Origin: Xinfangfangia pollutisoli
Lineage (GTDB): Bacteria; Pseudomonadota; Alphaproteobacteria; Rhodobacterales; Rhodobacteraceae
Length of the DNA stretch: 41,230 nucleotides
Reading direction: 5' to 3'
NCBI RefSeq assembly: GCF_020179405.1
Contig: NZ_JAICBZ010000032.1
Span: 1 to 41,230 of the forward strand
The notes under the pieces were generated by a model. It was not told the DNA's origin, searched no databases, and was given only the letters and a program-made list of their open reading frames with translations. A program made the position numbers and the translations under genes. Below, piece by piece: positions 24,716 through 33,300 of the stretch (position 1 is the first letter of the stretch; the number at the start of each line of letters is the position of its first letter).

Positions 24716-25134
24716 AACGAGTGCTGGAAGCCTCCCCGCGGTGGAACCGCCAACGACTGGCGGTTCTGGAAGCCGTCGATTTTGACCTGAAGCGCGTGTT
24801 TTCGGTGCTGTACTTGGTTTCGGCGACTAGTGCCGGCATCTATATGGCTGGTTGGCTTCGGCTCAATCTGATGGAGCTGCCTGTTGCCCCTTTTACCTAT
24901 CAGTCCGTCCTGACCGTTGGACTGTCTGTCGTCGCGGGAGCGCTCTTTGCCCTGCTGCTCCCTGCGATCGCTCTGGCCCTTGGTGTCGAGCGCAGATTAC
25001 AGCGGCGGATGCGCCAACTCGACAAGACGGCCCACGCAACCGGAAAGCATCGCTTGATTGCAGTGCAATCATTGCCTAACTTGCAGGAAGCAGTGGGAGT
25101 CACGCATGGGCAGCATCACCATCAGAAACCTTGA
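24712..25134 (+). CDS. Small membrane protein coupled to the XRE regulator
   Basis: A 140-residue protein with two hydrophobic helices (about residues 30-50 and 68-90) and a basic juxtamembrane stretch (ERRLQRRMRQLDK). I recognise no family. It starts with GTG overlapping the regulator stop, so expression is coupled. Its last 29 bases overlap the antitoxin gene in another frame and its tail (HGQHHHQKP) is low in information. It may be a lysogeny or defence accessory of the island; this is a guess from position only. Confidence 0.5.
   Translation: MKRVLEASPRWNRQRLAVLEAVDFDLKRVFSVLYLVSATSAGIYMAGWLRLNLMELPVAPFTYQSVLTVGLSVVAGALFALLLPAIALALGVERRLQRRMRQLDKTAHATGKHRLIAVQSLPNLQEAVGVTHGQHHHQKP
25055..25071. 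promoter_or_regulatory. Candidate FitA operator
   Basis: TGATTGC-AGT-GCAATCA is a perfect 7-base inverted repeat 35 bases before the antitoxin start, inside the 3' end of the membrane-protein gene. FitAB-type complexes bind such repeats to autoregulate. Confidence 0.4.
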
Positions 25135-25348
25135 CGACGACGTGAAGCGCCGCCTGCGCGTGCGGGCGGCCGAGCATGGGCGGTCGATGGAAGAAGAGGT
25201 GCGGGAAATCCTGCGCCAGGTGGTGGGGCGCCCGCTTCCGGCGCGGAATCTGGGCCAACAGGTCCATGACCGGTTCGCGGCGATTGGCGGCTTTGACCTG
25301 CCGCCTGTGACGCGGACCGCACCGCGCGCTGTGCCAGAGCTTGAGTGA
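25106..25348 (+). CDS. fitA: FitA-like ribbon-helix-helix antitoxin
   Basis: An 80-residue protein. Residues 1-45 (ITIRNLDDDVKRRLRVRAAE, then GRSMEEEVREILRQ) are a classic FitA/VapB-type ribbon-helix-helix DNA-binding domain. The C-terminal half, rich in Pro and hydrophobic residues, should wrap the toxin. It precedes the PIN toxin by 3 bases. ATG 25106 begins the RHH strand and has GGGAG upstream. The start lies within the previous gene. Confidence 0.85.
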   Translation: MGSITIRNLDDDVKRRLRVRAAEHGRSMEEEVREILRQVVGRPLPARNLGQQVHDRFAAIGGFDLPPVTRTAPRAVPELE

Positions 25349-25351
25349 TCC

Positions 25352-25774
25352 ATGATCCTTGTCGATACCAATGTGATTTCCGAGCTGATGCGAACCGAAC
25401 CTTCCCCTCTCGTCCTTTCGTGGTTCGGCACCCAAGACCCTTCCGCCCTCTTCCTCTCTGCCATCACCGAAGCAGAACTGCGCACCGGTGTAAGCATCCT
25501 TCCCACGGGTCAGCGGCGTGAACGGCTGATGGCGGCGATTGACGCTGTGATCGACGAAGACTTTGCTGACCGGGTACTGCCTTTCGACAGTCAGGCCGCC
25601 AAGGCCTATGCGGGTATCGCCGCCGCGCGCCGTGCGGCGGGGCGGCCTATTGCGGATGCGGATTGTCAGATTGCGGCAATTGCGCATGGGCTGGGTGCCC
25701 AGATCGCGACGCGCAACGTAAAGGATTTCGAAGGGTGCGGTGTGACGGTGATCAATCCGTGGGATGCGCCTTAA
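25352..25774 (+). CDS. fitB: FitB-like PIN-domain toxin (VapC family)
   Basis: A 140-residue PIN-domain ribonuclease. The acidic metal site is formed by Asp5 (MILVDTNVISE), Glu42 (SAITEAELRTG) and Asp102/Asp104 (GRPIADADCQ), with the late strand IATRNVKDFEGCGV. In the family the toxin cleaves RNA, often tRNA, and is neutralised by the antitoxin encoded just upstream. The pair may stabilise the island. All catalytic residues seem intact. Confidence 0.88.
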   Translation: MILVDTNVISELMRTEPSPLVLSWFGTQDPSALFLSAITEAELRTGVSILPTGQRRERLMAAIDAVIDEDFADRVLPFDSQAAKAYAGIAAARRAAGRPIADADCQIAAIAHGLGAQIATRNVKDFEGCGVTVINPWDAP

Positions 25775-25841
25775 GCCAGACTCTGAACAGCCAACCATTT
25801 CAGTGCCCTAGTCCCTGAACGTTTGAAGAAGGCCGCGAAGA

Positions 25842-27383
25842 ATGCCCACCCTACGATGGTTGACCCGGGATGACGCTGTGCGCGCGGCGGAACGCGTGCC
25901 CTATCGCCTGCTGGAAGAGGTGCCCGACCTGGGCGCGGGGGACCGGGATGCGGGCAACATGCTGATCCAGGGGGACAACCTGCAGGCGCTGAAGGCCCTG
26001 CTGCCCTATTACGCAGGCGCGGTGAAATGCATCTACATCGACCCGCCCTACAACACCGGATCGGCATTTGAACATTACGACGACAATCTGGAGCATTCGC
26101 AATGGCTGGCCATGATGTGGCCCCGGCTGGAACTGCTACGGGAGCTGCTGGCCGAGGATGGCTCGATCTGGGTCAACATTGACGACCGCGAAGGGCACTA
26201 CCTGAAGGTCATGATGGATGAGGTATTCGGGAGAGGGAACTTCGTCGCTAACTTCGTTTGGGAAAAAGACAAGGGCGGCCGAGGGGACGCAGACGTTTCA
26301 CTAAGCCACGACCATATCCTCTTGTTCGCAAAAAGTCGCAAACTATGGAGTGCAACGCGGAACCTTATTGAGCGAACCGCTGTGCAGGCGGGGCGGTTTC
26401 GCAACCCAGACAACGATCCACGTGGCCCGTGGCGCCAAGGGGACGACGGGACGGCAAAGAGCGGAACCGAAAAGCAACGGTTCCCTATTACCTTACCCTC
26501 CGGCCGTGTCGTTACTCCAAAGCAGGGTCGATACTGGGCGTTTTCTGAGGAGACCTTTGCTCTCGCGCGGGCCGAAGGCAGGACTTACTTTGGGAAAGAT
26601 GGCAATCGCCTACCGATCATCAAGCGCTATCAGGAAATCGTCCGAGAAGGTGTTGCTCCTAGGACTTGGTTGGCGGGCGATGAGGTGGGCACGAACCAGT
26701 CAGCCAAACGCGATCACCTTAACAAGCTCCTTTCTGGAATTCAGCCATTTGACACACCCAAGCCGGAACCACTTATTGGCAGGATAATTCATATCTCTTC
26801 TAACCCCGGCGACCTTGTGCTCGATAGCTTCCTCGGCTCGGGCACTACGGCGGCGGTCGCGCAGAAAATGGGGCGGCGCTATATCGGGATCGAGATGGGG
26901 GATCATGCCGTAACCCATTGCGTACCGCGTCTGCAAAAGGTGATCGACGGCGAACAGGGCGGTATCTCCAAGGCGCAGAACTGGCAGGGCGGTGGGGGTT
27001 TCCGCTTCTATCGCCTTGGGCCGCCGGTCTTTGACGAAGATGGCCAGATCAGCCCCGATATCCGCTTTTCCACCCTGGCCGCCCATGTCTGGTTTGCGGA
27101 AACCGGCACGCCCTGGACCGCGCCACCCATGCCGCAGCCGTTCCTGGGGGCACATGATGGGCGGGGATATGCGCTGCTTTACAACGGCATTCTGGGGGAC
27201 AAGTCGGTGTCGGGCGGGAACGTGTTGACACGCTCCACTCTAGCCCGCATCCGCGAGGGGATGGCTGGCTTTGCAGGCTCGCTGACGGTTTACGGCGAGC
27301 GCACCGCCCTGTCCGAGGCCAGTTTGCGGACCGAGGGCATCACCTTCAAGCAGACCCCCTATGACGTGAGGGCGCGCAAATGA
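25842..27383 (+). CDS. mod: Type III-like DNA adenine methyltransferase (Mod)
   Basis: A 513-residue beta-class amino-methyltransferase. Motif IV, DPPY (67-70, in IYIDPPYNTGSAF), precedes the AdoMet motif I (VLDSFLGSGTTAAVAQ, near 327-342), the permuted order of type III Mod subunits. LIQGDNLQAL at 40-49 is the usual motif X region. The target-recognition region between the motifs (about residues 130-320; bases 26.2-26.8 kb) is clearly lower in GC than both flanks, as after domain exchange. It is somewhat shorter than many Mod proteins (about 600). The stop overlaps the Res start (ATGA). It should methylate adenine in an asymmetric site and specify the target for Res. Confidence 0.9.
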   Translation: MPTLRWLTRDDAVRAAERVPYRLLEEVPDLGAGDRDAGNMLIQGDNLQALKALLPYYAGAVKCIYIDPPYNTGSAFEHYDDNLEHSQWLAMMWPRLELLRELLAEDGSIWVNIDDREGHYLKVMMDEVFGRGNFVANFVWEKDKGGRGDADVSLSHDHILLFAKSRKLWSATRNLIERTAVQAGRFRNPDNDPRGPWRQGDDGTAKSGTEKQRFPITLPSGRVVTPKQGRYWAFSEETFALARAEGRTYFGKDGNRLPIIKRYQEIVREGVAPRTWLAGDEVGTNQSAKRDHLNKLLSGIQPFDTPKPEPLIGRIIHISSNPGDLVLDSFLGSGTTAAVAQKMGRRYIGIEMGDHAVTHCVPRLQKVIDGEQGGISKAQNWQGGGGFRFYRLGPPVFDEDGQISPDIRFSTLAAHVWFAETGTPWTAPPMPQPFLGAHDGRGYALLYNGILGDKSVSGGNVLTRSTLARIREGMAGFAGSLTVYGERTALSEASLRTEGITFKQTPYDVRARK

Positions 27384-30037
27384 TGCTGAAGAAATATCAG
27401 GACGCGTCGCTTGCCACGTTGCGGCGGTTTTTCGAAGAGGCGCGGATTACCGGGCCGAAGGCGGCTTATGAGACGCTGACCGCCGAGCCGGAGCTTGCCG
27501 CCCGCCTGCGCGGCTATGCGGCGGGGTATAGGCCGATCAAGGCTTTGCCGGATGTGCCCTATGTCTGTTTGCGACTGCCGACGGGGGGTGGCAAGACGAT
27601 CCTCGCGGCCCACGCGATCACGGTGGCCAAGGATGCCTGGGTGGAAAAGGACTTTCCGCTGGTCCTGTGGTTGGTGCCGACGAACACGATCCGGGCGCAG
27701 ACGGCCGAGGCCTTGAAGAACCCCCGCCACCCCTATCGCCGCGTGCTGGACGAGGCGTTTGACGGCCGCGTGCGGGTGTTCGACATCGGCGATTTCACGG
27801 CGCTGACGCCGCAGGACCTGCGATCAAACCTGTGCGTGGTGGTGGGCACGATCCAGACCCTGCGGGTGACGAACACCGATGGCCGCAAGGTCTATGCCCA
27901 TAACGAGATGCTGGAGCCGCATTTCTCGACCGTCTCGCCCAATGCGCCGGGGTTGCAGCGCAATGACGACGGCCCGATGAAGGGCGACATCCGGTTCAGT
28001 TTCGCCAACCTGTGCCACCTGCACCGCCCGCTGGTCATCATGGACGAGGCGCACAAGGCCGGATCGGATCTGAGCCAGGAGGTCTATGAGCGGATCAACC
28101 CGACCGCGCTGATCGAGTTCACGGCGACGCCCCGGGGGTTCAACAACATCCTTCATTCGGTTTCCGCGCAGGAGCTGAAGGACGAAGAGATGATCAAGAT
28201 GCCCGTGATGCTGGACGAGGCGGATACCTGGCAGGGGGCCGTGAACTCGGCTATTCTGAAGCGGGCCGAATTGCAGGAATACGCGGACCGCGACCGCGAG
28301 GGGTATATCCGCCCGATCGTGCTGTTTCAGGCGCAGAAGAAGGGCGAGGAGGTGACGGTCGAGGTGCTGAAGGCGCACCTGATCGAGAGCGAGGGCATCG
28401 ACCCACGCAAGATCGCCGTGGCGACGGGGTCGCAGCGGGACCTGGACGGGATCAATCTGTTCGATCCGGCCTGCGAGATTGAATATGTCATCACCATCGA
28501 GGCGCTGAAGGAAGGCTGGGACTGTTCCTTTGCCTATGTGTTCTGTTCGGTGGCGAATATCCGGTCTTCGACAGATGCCGAGCAGCTTCTGGGCCGGGTG
28601 CTGCGGATGCCCTATGCGACGCGGCGCAAGGAACCGGCGCTGAACAAGTCCTATGCGCGGTTGGTGTCGAAACGTTTCGCGGAGGCAGCGAACACGCTGC
28701 GCGACAAGCTGGTCGAGATGGGGTTCGAAGAGGCCGAGGCCGAGGCGAACATCGAGGCCGAGCGGCCGGGGCTGGGGGATGGCCTCTTCGGGCGGCAGGA
28801 GCGCCCGCGCCCGACCCTGACAGTCGAGATCGAGGCGACGGCCGAAGAGGCCAAGGGCATCGCCCGCGCCGCGCCGGGCAAGATCAGTGTGACGCCCGAT
28901 GCCTCTGGTCGCGCGACGCTGCAGCTGACCGGGTTCCTGAAGCCGCGCGAGAAAGAGGCCCTGTTCGCGCAGGCGCCGGAGCGGTTCCACGGTGCCTTCC
29001 GCGACAAGATCGCCGAGTATGAGGCAAAGCATGCGCATGAGATCGCGCCCGCCCATCGCGGCGAGGTCTTCGTGATCCCCCGTCTGATGGCGCATGTGCA
29101 GGGGGAGCTGGTCTTTGGCGATACCGATGTCTTCATGGAGTATCACGACTGGCGGCTGGCCGATCATCCGGCCCGCCTGAGCCCGGCCGAGTTCAGCATC
29201 GTCGAGACGACGAACACGTTCGAGATCGATCTGGACGGCAACCGCCTACTGATCTCGGCCGGGGATACGTCCGAGCAAATGCTTCTGGATGTGGACGTGG
29301 ATGGCTGGACGCCGGGTGGCCTGGTGCAATGGCTGGACCGCAAGGTACGCGATCCGTGGATTTCGCAGGCCGAACTGCTGGCATGGTCGGGCGATGTGGT
29401 GACCCATCTGATGCGGGATCGGGGGATCGCGCTTTCGCAACTGATGCGGTGCAAGTTCATCTTGGCGCGCAAGCTGGCCGAGAAGATCCGGGGCTTTCGG
29501 CAAAAGGAGCGGGATAAGGTCTATCAGCTGAACCTGTTCGGCCCAGCCGCGAGGGTAGAGGTGTCGTTTGAACAGGGCTTCCGCTTCTTCGACGACATGT
29601 ATGCCGATGTTCCGAAGCACCGGGGAACAAAGTTCAAGTTCAAGAAACACTTCATGGGGCCAGACGAGGTGCCGGCCTTCGACGGCAAAGACGGTGGCGA
29701 AGAAGAGCAATGCGCGTTGGTGCTCGATGGCCTGCCCGGCCTGAAGTACTGGACGCGCAACGTGATGAAGCACCGCAACTCCTTCTCGCTGCCGACATCG
29801 ACCGACCGGTTCTTTCCCGACTTCGTCGCCGTGCTGGAGGACGGGCGGCTGCTTGTTGTCGAGTACAAGGGCAAGGACCGTTCTCCCGAAGAAAGCCGAG
29901 ACAGCGCTGAGAAAGAGCGGATCGGCCAAGCTTGGGCAAGTGCGTCAACCGGTAAGGCGGTGTTCCTGATAGCGACTATGGAGCACGGTGATCCAGGGGA
30001 GATTAGGCGGGAAATTCTGCAAGCTTGCGAAAGGTAA
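27380..30037 (+). CDS. res: Type III-like restriction subunit (Res): SF2 helicase with C-terminal nuclease
   Basis: An 885-residue protein. The N-terminal SF2 helicase has Walker A PTGGGKT (Lys72), the DEAH box (222-225, VIMDEAHKAG), FTATPRG, and motif VI QLLGRVLRMP. The C-terminal PD-(D/E)xK nuclease is Asp814 (PDFVAVL) with Glu828-Tyr-Lys830 (LVVEYKGKD). This is the order of type III Res subunits, which use ATP to communicate along DNA and cut near sites. Start overlaps the mod stop. All motifs look intact, so the enzyme is probably functional. A 13-base perfect hairpin follows the stop. Confidence 0.9.
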   Translation: MMLKKYQDASLATLRRFFEEARITGPKAAYETLTAEPELAARLRGYAAGYRPIKALPDVPYVCLRLPTGGGKTILAAHAITVAKDAWVEKDFPLVLWLVPTNTIRAQTAEALKNPRHPYRRVLDEAFDGRVRVFDIGDFTALTPQDLRSNLCVVVGTIQTLRVTNTDGRKVYAHNEMLEPHFSTVSPNAPGLQRNDDGPMKGDIRFSFANLCHLHRPLVIMDEAHKAGSDLSQEVYERINPTALIEFTATPRGFNNILHSVSAQELKDEEMIKMPVMLDEADTWQGAVNSAILKRAELQEYADRDREGYIRPIVLFQAQKKGEEVTVEVLKAHLIESEGIDPRKIAVATGSQRDLDGINLFDPACEIEYVITIEALKEGWDCSFAYVFCSVANIRSSTDAEQLLGRVLRMPYATRRKEPALNKSYARLVSKRFAEAANTLRDKLVEMGFEEAEAEANIEAERPGLGDGLFGRQERPRPTLTVEIEATAEEAKGIARAAPGKISVTPDASGRATLQLTGFLKPREKEALFAQAPERFHGAFRDKIAEYEAKHAHEIAPAHRGEVFVIPRLMAHVQGELVFGDTDVFMEYHDWRLADHPARLSPAEFSIVETTNTFEIDLDGNRLLISAGDTSEQMLLDVDVDGWTPGGLVQWLDRKVRDPWISQAELLAWSGDVVTHLMRDRGIALSQLMRCKFILARKLAEKIRGFRQKERDKVYQLNLFGPAARVEVSFEQGFRFFDDMYADVPKHRGTKFKFKKHFMGPDEVPAFDGKDGGEEEQCALVLDGLPGLKYWTRNVMKHRNSFSLPTSTDRFFPDFVAVLEDGRLLVVEYKGKDRSPEESRDSAEKERIGQAWASASTGKAVFLIATMEHGDPGEIRREILQACER

Positions 30038-30347
30038 AGGCGGCAGTCGGTTGCTCGCCGCAGGGTCAACCGACTGCCGATTTGGGTCCGACAGCGGACT
30101 TGCGGCTCCTAACACCCCGGCAATGAGCGTGGACTTCGCAAGTGACCAACCTGATCCCCCCAAAGGTAGCACGTTTGCGAAATTCAGAATGGCTCCACTA
30201 GAGTTAGATGCAGGGTGTACCATGGATGCGGCCGGGATAGAGCGCGGAAGAGTATCAGCGGCATTTTGTCGGACAGCAACTCGCACCGGCTTGCGCTGCA
30301 CAGATCGGCTGTTCTACTGTTTTTATGGGTTGAGGCGGGAGTAGGAG
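30038..30347. other. Intergenic region between the Mod/Res pair and the NERD-kinase operon
   Basis: 310 bases with no convincing gene. A 13-base inverted repeat stands at its left end (see terminator). A looser pair TTCGCAA (30135-30141) and TTGCGAA (30175-30181) lies in the middle. The last 60 bases are relatively AT-rich (cttgcgctgcaca...ctgtttttatg) and should contain the promoter of the next operon, though no clear -35/-10 pair stands out. Confidence 0.5.
30041..30079 (+). terminator. Perfect 13-base hairpin after res
   Basis: CGGCAGTCGGTTG (30041-30053) and CAACCGACTGCCG (30067-30079) pair perfectly around a 13-base loop, 3 bases after the res stop. No real T-tract follows (ATTTGGG), so it may be an imperfect terminator or an RNA-stabilising stem. 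It suggests that the Mod/Res and kinase operons are separate transcription units. Confidence 0.5.
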
Positions 30348-33300
30348 TTGCGGGTCACACATATTCCTTGCGGGGCTTTCGCCAATGAAAGCGAAAAGCG
30401 TGCATTAAGAGCTGTGCAGGCCGCGCTCGCGAAAATAGATGGGACGGGGACGGCCTATGTCCTCACAAACCTGACGCACCCTAATCCGCGCGGGCAAGCT
30501 GACGAGATTGACATGGTCGTGCTTGGTCCCGGCGGCGGCGTCGTGGTGGAGGTCAAACACTGGGACGGGGCAGCCCTGCGCGGCGCTGACAGTCATGCAG
30601 AGCTGCTAACATCCAAGGCAAAGCGCGTCGCTGGCCGCCTTAAGGCAATGGATCCGACGCTCGGTTTCATCCCTGGTGCGTTTTTGTTCACGCGCGAGGC
30701 TGGGTCGCTGCGCCGCGGGGGGAAGCAGGCAGAGCGGCTTGGGGTGCGCGCCTACGCGGTGAAGGACATCGATGACTTAGTAAGGGACGTGGCGTTCGGC
30801 AGCGGCACGTCGGCGGAGCGTCTGGCCCGCGGTCTGGCGCCACGCCAATCGGACGTCGTAAGCGCTTTGCCGCGCCGCCTGGCGCGCTTTGACGAGCTGA
30901 AGCCGCTTTCTCCGCCTGATGAGCGCTTCGCGCGCGTATTCTCCGCACGTGATCCAGCGAGCGGCGACCGGGTCGTCCTTCACACCTACGACCTTTCTGC
31001 GGCTCCTGCGCTAGAGCAATCCGAAGCAACTTTGCGCCATGCTAGGCGTGAGTTTGATGTGGTACAACGCTTCCAGAAGTCACCGCACCTGCCAAGTCTG
31101 GTCGATAGCTGGCAGCCCCTACCAAACTACGATGGGGAAGTTTTTTTCTTCACCCTCGCCGATAGCTCTGCCGTCTCTGTAGGGATGCTCGCAAAGGATG
31201 TCGGCTGGAGTAGCGCGGACCGCCTCGCTTTTTCTGTCAGGGCACTTAAAGCGCTTGCCGACCTTCAGAGGCTGGACAACCCTGCGGGTGAGGTGCTGGT
31301 GCATCGCAGCCTCGATCCTCTTAATGTCCGCGTGCGCGGCGATGGAACGCCGCTCTTTGCAGGCTGGGGATGGGCGCGCCTGCCGCTTGCGTTGACCATC
31401 GGGCTGGGAACTGCACTCATCGACAGCCCATACGCGGCCCCTGAAGTGCGGCATGGCGGCATGGCGGCTGCAACTCCGGCCTCTGATGTTTGGAGCTTAT
31501 GCAAGGTACTGTCGGAGGCCTTGGACGAAACAGACGTGGCCGATGAGATACGCGCAGCCTTGGTCCGTGGTTTAGAAGCCGACCCTGCCATGCGGCCCGC
31601 AGCCGACACGATCGCAGATGAAATACAAGTGTGGATGGCGCTTTCGGTGGAACCCAAGTCGGCGCAGGTTCCGCCGTCGCGGTGGGACGAAGGCCACGAA
31701 TTCGATTGGCGCGGCAAACGTTACCGCGTCGTTGCGGCGTTGGGACAAGGCGGCGTTGGTCGAACGTTCAAGCTCGAAGAACTCGACACATCGAGTTCCG
31801 ATCCGGTCGGCACCTTCGTTGGCAAGACGGCCTTCAACCCTGAGCTTGGCCGACAGGCGCTTCTGGCGTACAAGAAAGTTCGTTCGCTTGCGCCCCACGA
31901 GGGGTTATCGGACGTCCTCGAAACCAGTACGGAGTGGCAAGCGGACGAGTTGATGGCGCTCTTGCGCTGGACACGAGGCGAGCCGCTGGATGCTTGGCGA
32001 GGCGAACTTGACTTTTTGGCCGAGCTCTTTGGCGAGAGCGATGCGGCGACGCTTGCATTACGCTGGTTTGAAGACCTTTGCGCGGCGCTCGCATCGCTTC
32101 ATGCTCAAGGCTGGGTGCATGGCGATGTGAGCCCTGGTAACATCTTAGTGGATGATGGCCGCGTGTGCCTGATCGACTATGATCTGACCGGCCAGGTTGG
32201 CGCTCCGGCCGCTTCGCCCGGAACGGTGGTCTATGCTTCGCCAGAGCGTCGCAACGGTGGCCCGCTGCGACCGTCTGACGACGTGTTCTCTCTTGCTGCC
32301 AGCTTATTCTATGCACTCACCGGACGTTCACCGCTGAGTGTTGGAGAGTCCAGCTTACCCTGGTCCACCGACGAGCGGGAGCGCTGGCCTTCATTAGTGG
32401 TGCTTCTCGATACCGCCGTCCATCCCGATCCGAAGCGTCGCTTCGTCGACGCCCGGGATGCCCTGTCGCGGATTGCCGAGACGACTGATCTTTCCTCCGG
32501 AGCATCGGTATCGAGGCCCCTGCCAGCTGTTGAACTGGAACCGTTACGTCCAAACGTAGTGCCCCGCGTTAAGGATATCCTTTGTGCGTACCCCGGCTCG
32601 CGCTTCGGAAACGCGGAAACGCGCGGCCTCGACTCTGAGTTCGCCCTTGACACCTATGTCGAGACCGGTCTCGATGAGACCCTGCAGGAAGCGGTGCGAG
32701 AGGGCGAAGTTTCGCTCGTCATTCTTTGCGGAAACGCCGGCGACGGTAAAACAGCATTCCTCCAGCACTTGGCGGGCAAGCTCGGATTGGGTGAGGTGCC
32801 TTCTCGAGAACGTGTCTGGGATGGGCGACTCGCTGGGCGTGAGGTAAAGATCAACCTTGACGGAGCCGCAAGCTGGAACGGCCGCTCTGCCGACGAGCTG
32901 CTCGACGAGCTGTTCGCGCCGTTTCATGATGGCGCCCCGGCGGACGGCCGCGCGCATTTGGTTGCTGTCAACGACGGTCGGCTGCTTGAGTGGATCGACC
33001 ACAGTGATGCTGCCCGTGACGGACGGTCCAGCCCCTTAACAGAGCAACTGACCGCCGCGCTAGACGGCAACGGTACGGCCCTCGATCCCCACGTCCGCCT
33101 AATCGTGCTAAACGAGCGCTCGCTGGTGGGCGGCTTGGATCAAAGGGCGGGGCGTGTTCAAGCCGAGTTCGTAGACAAGCTGATTGGTCGACTGATCGGA
33201 GCTGAGCGCGCGCAAGAAATCTGGCTGCCGTGCGAGACGTGCACCGCAAAGGAGCGCTGCCCGATGCGGCGCTCCGCGCTTCTCATGGGCGCGAGCCGCG

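Noticed and set aside
27824-29167. Minus-strand open frame of about 450 codons within res
   Set aside because: The Res helicase motifs on the plus strand account for this DNA; no family features are seen on the other strand.
30135-30181. TTCGCAA...TTGCGAA inverted pair before the defence operon
   Set aside because: Seven-base arms 33 bases apart can occur by chance; kept only as a note in the intergenic entry.
29988-30344. Open frame overlapping the end of res and the intergenic region
   Set aside because: It has no recognised features, contains the hairpin, and lacks coding character; I treat it as noncoding.
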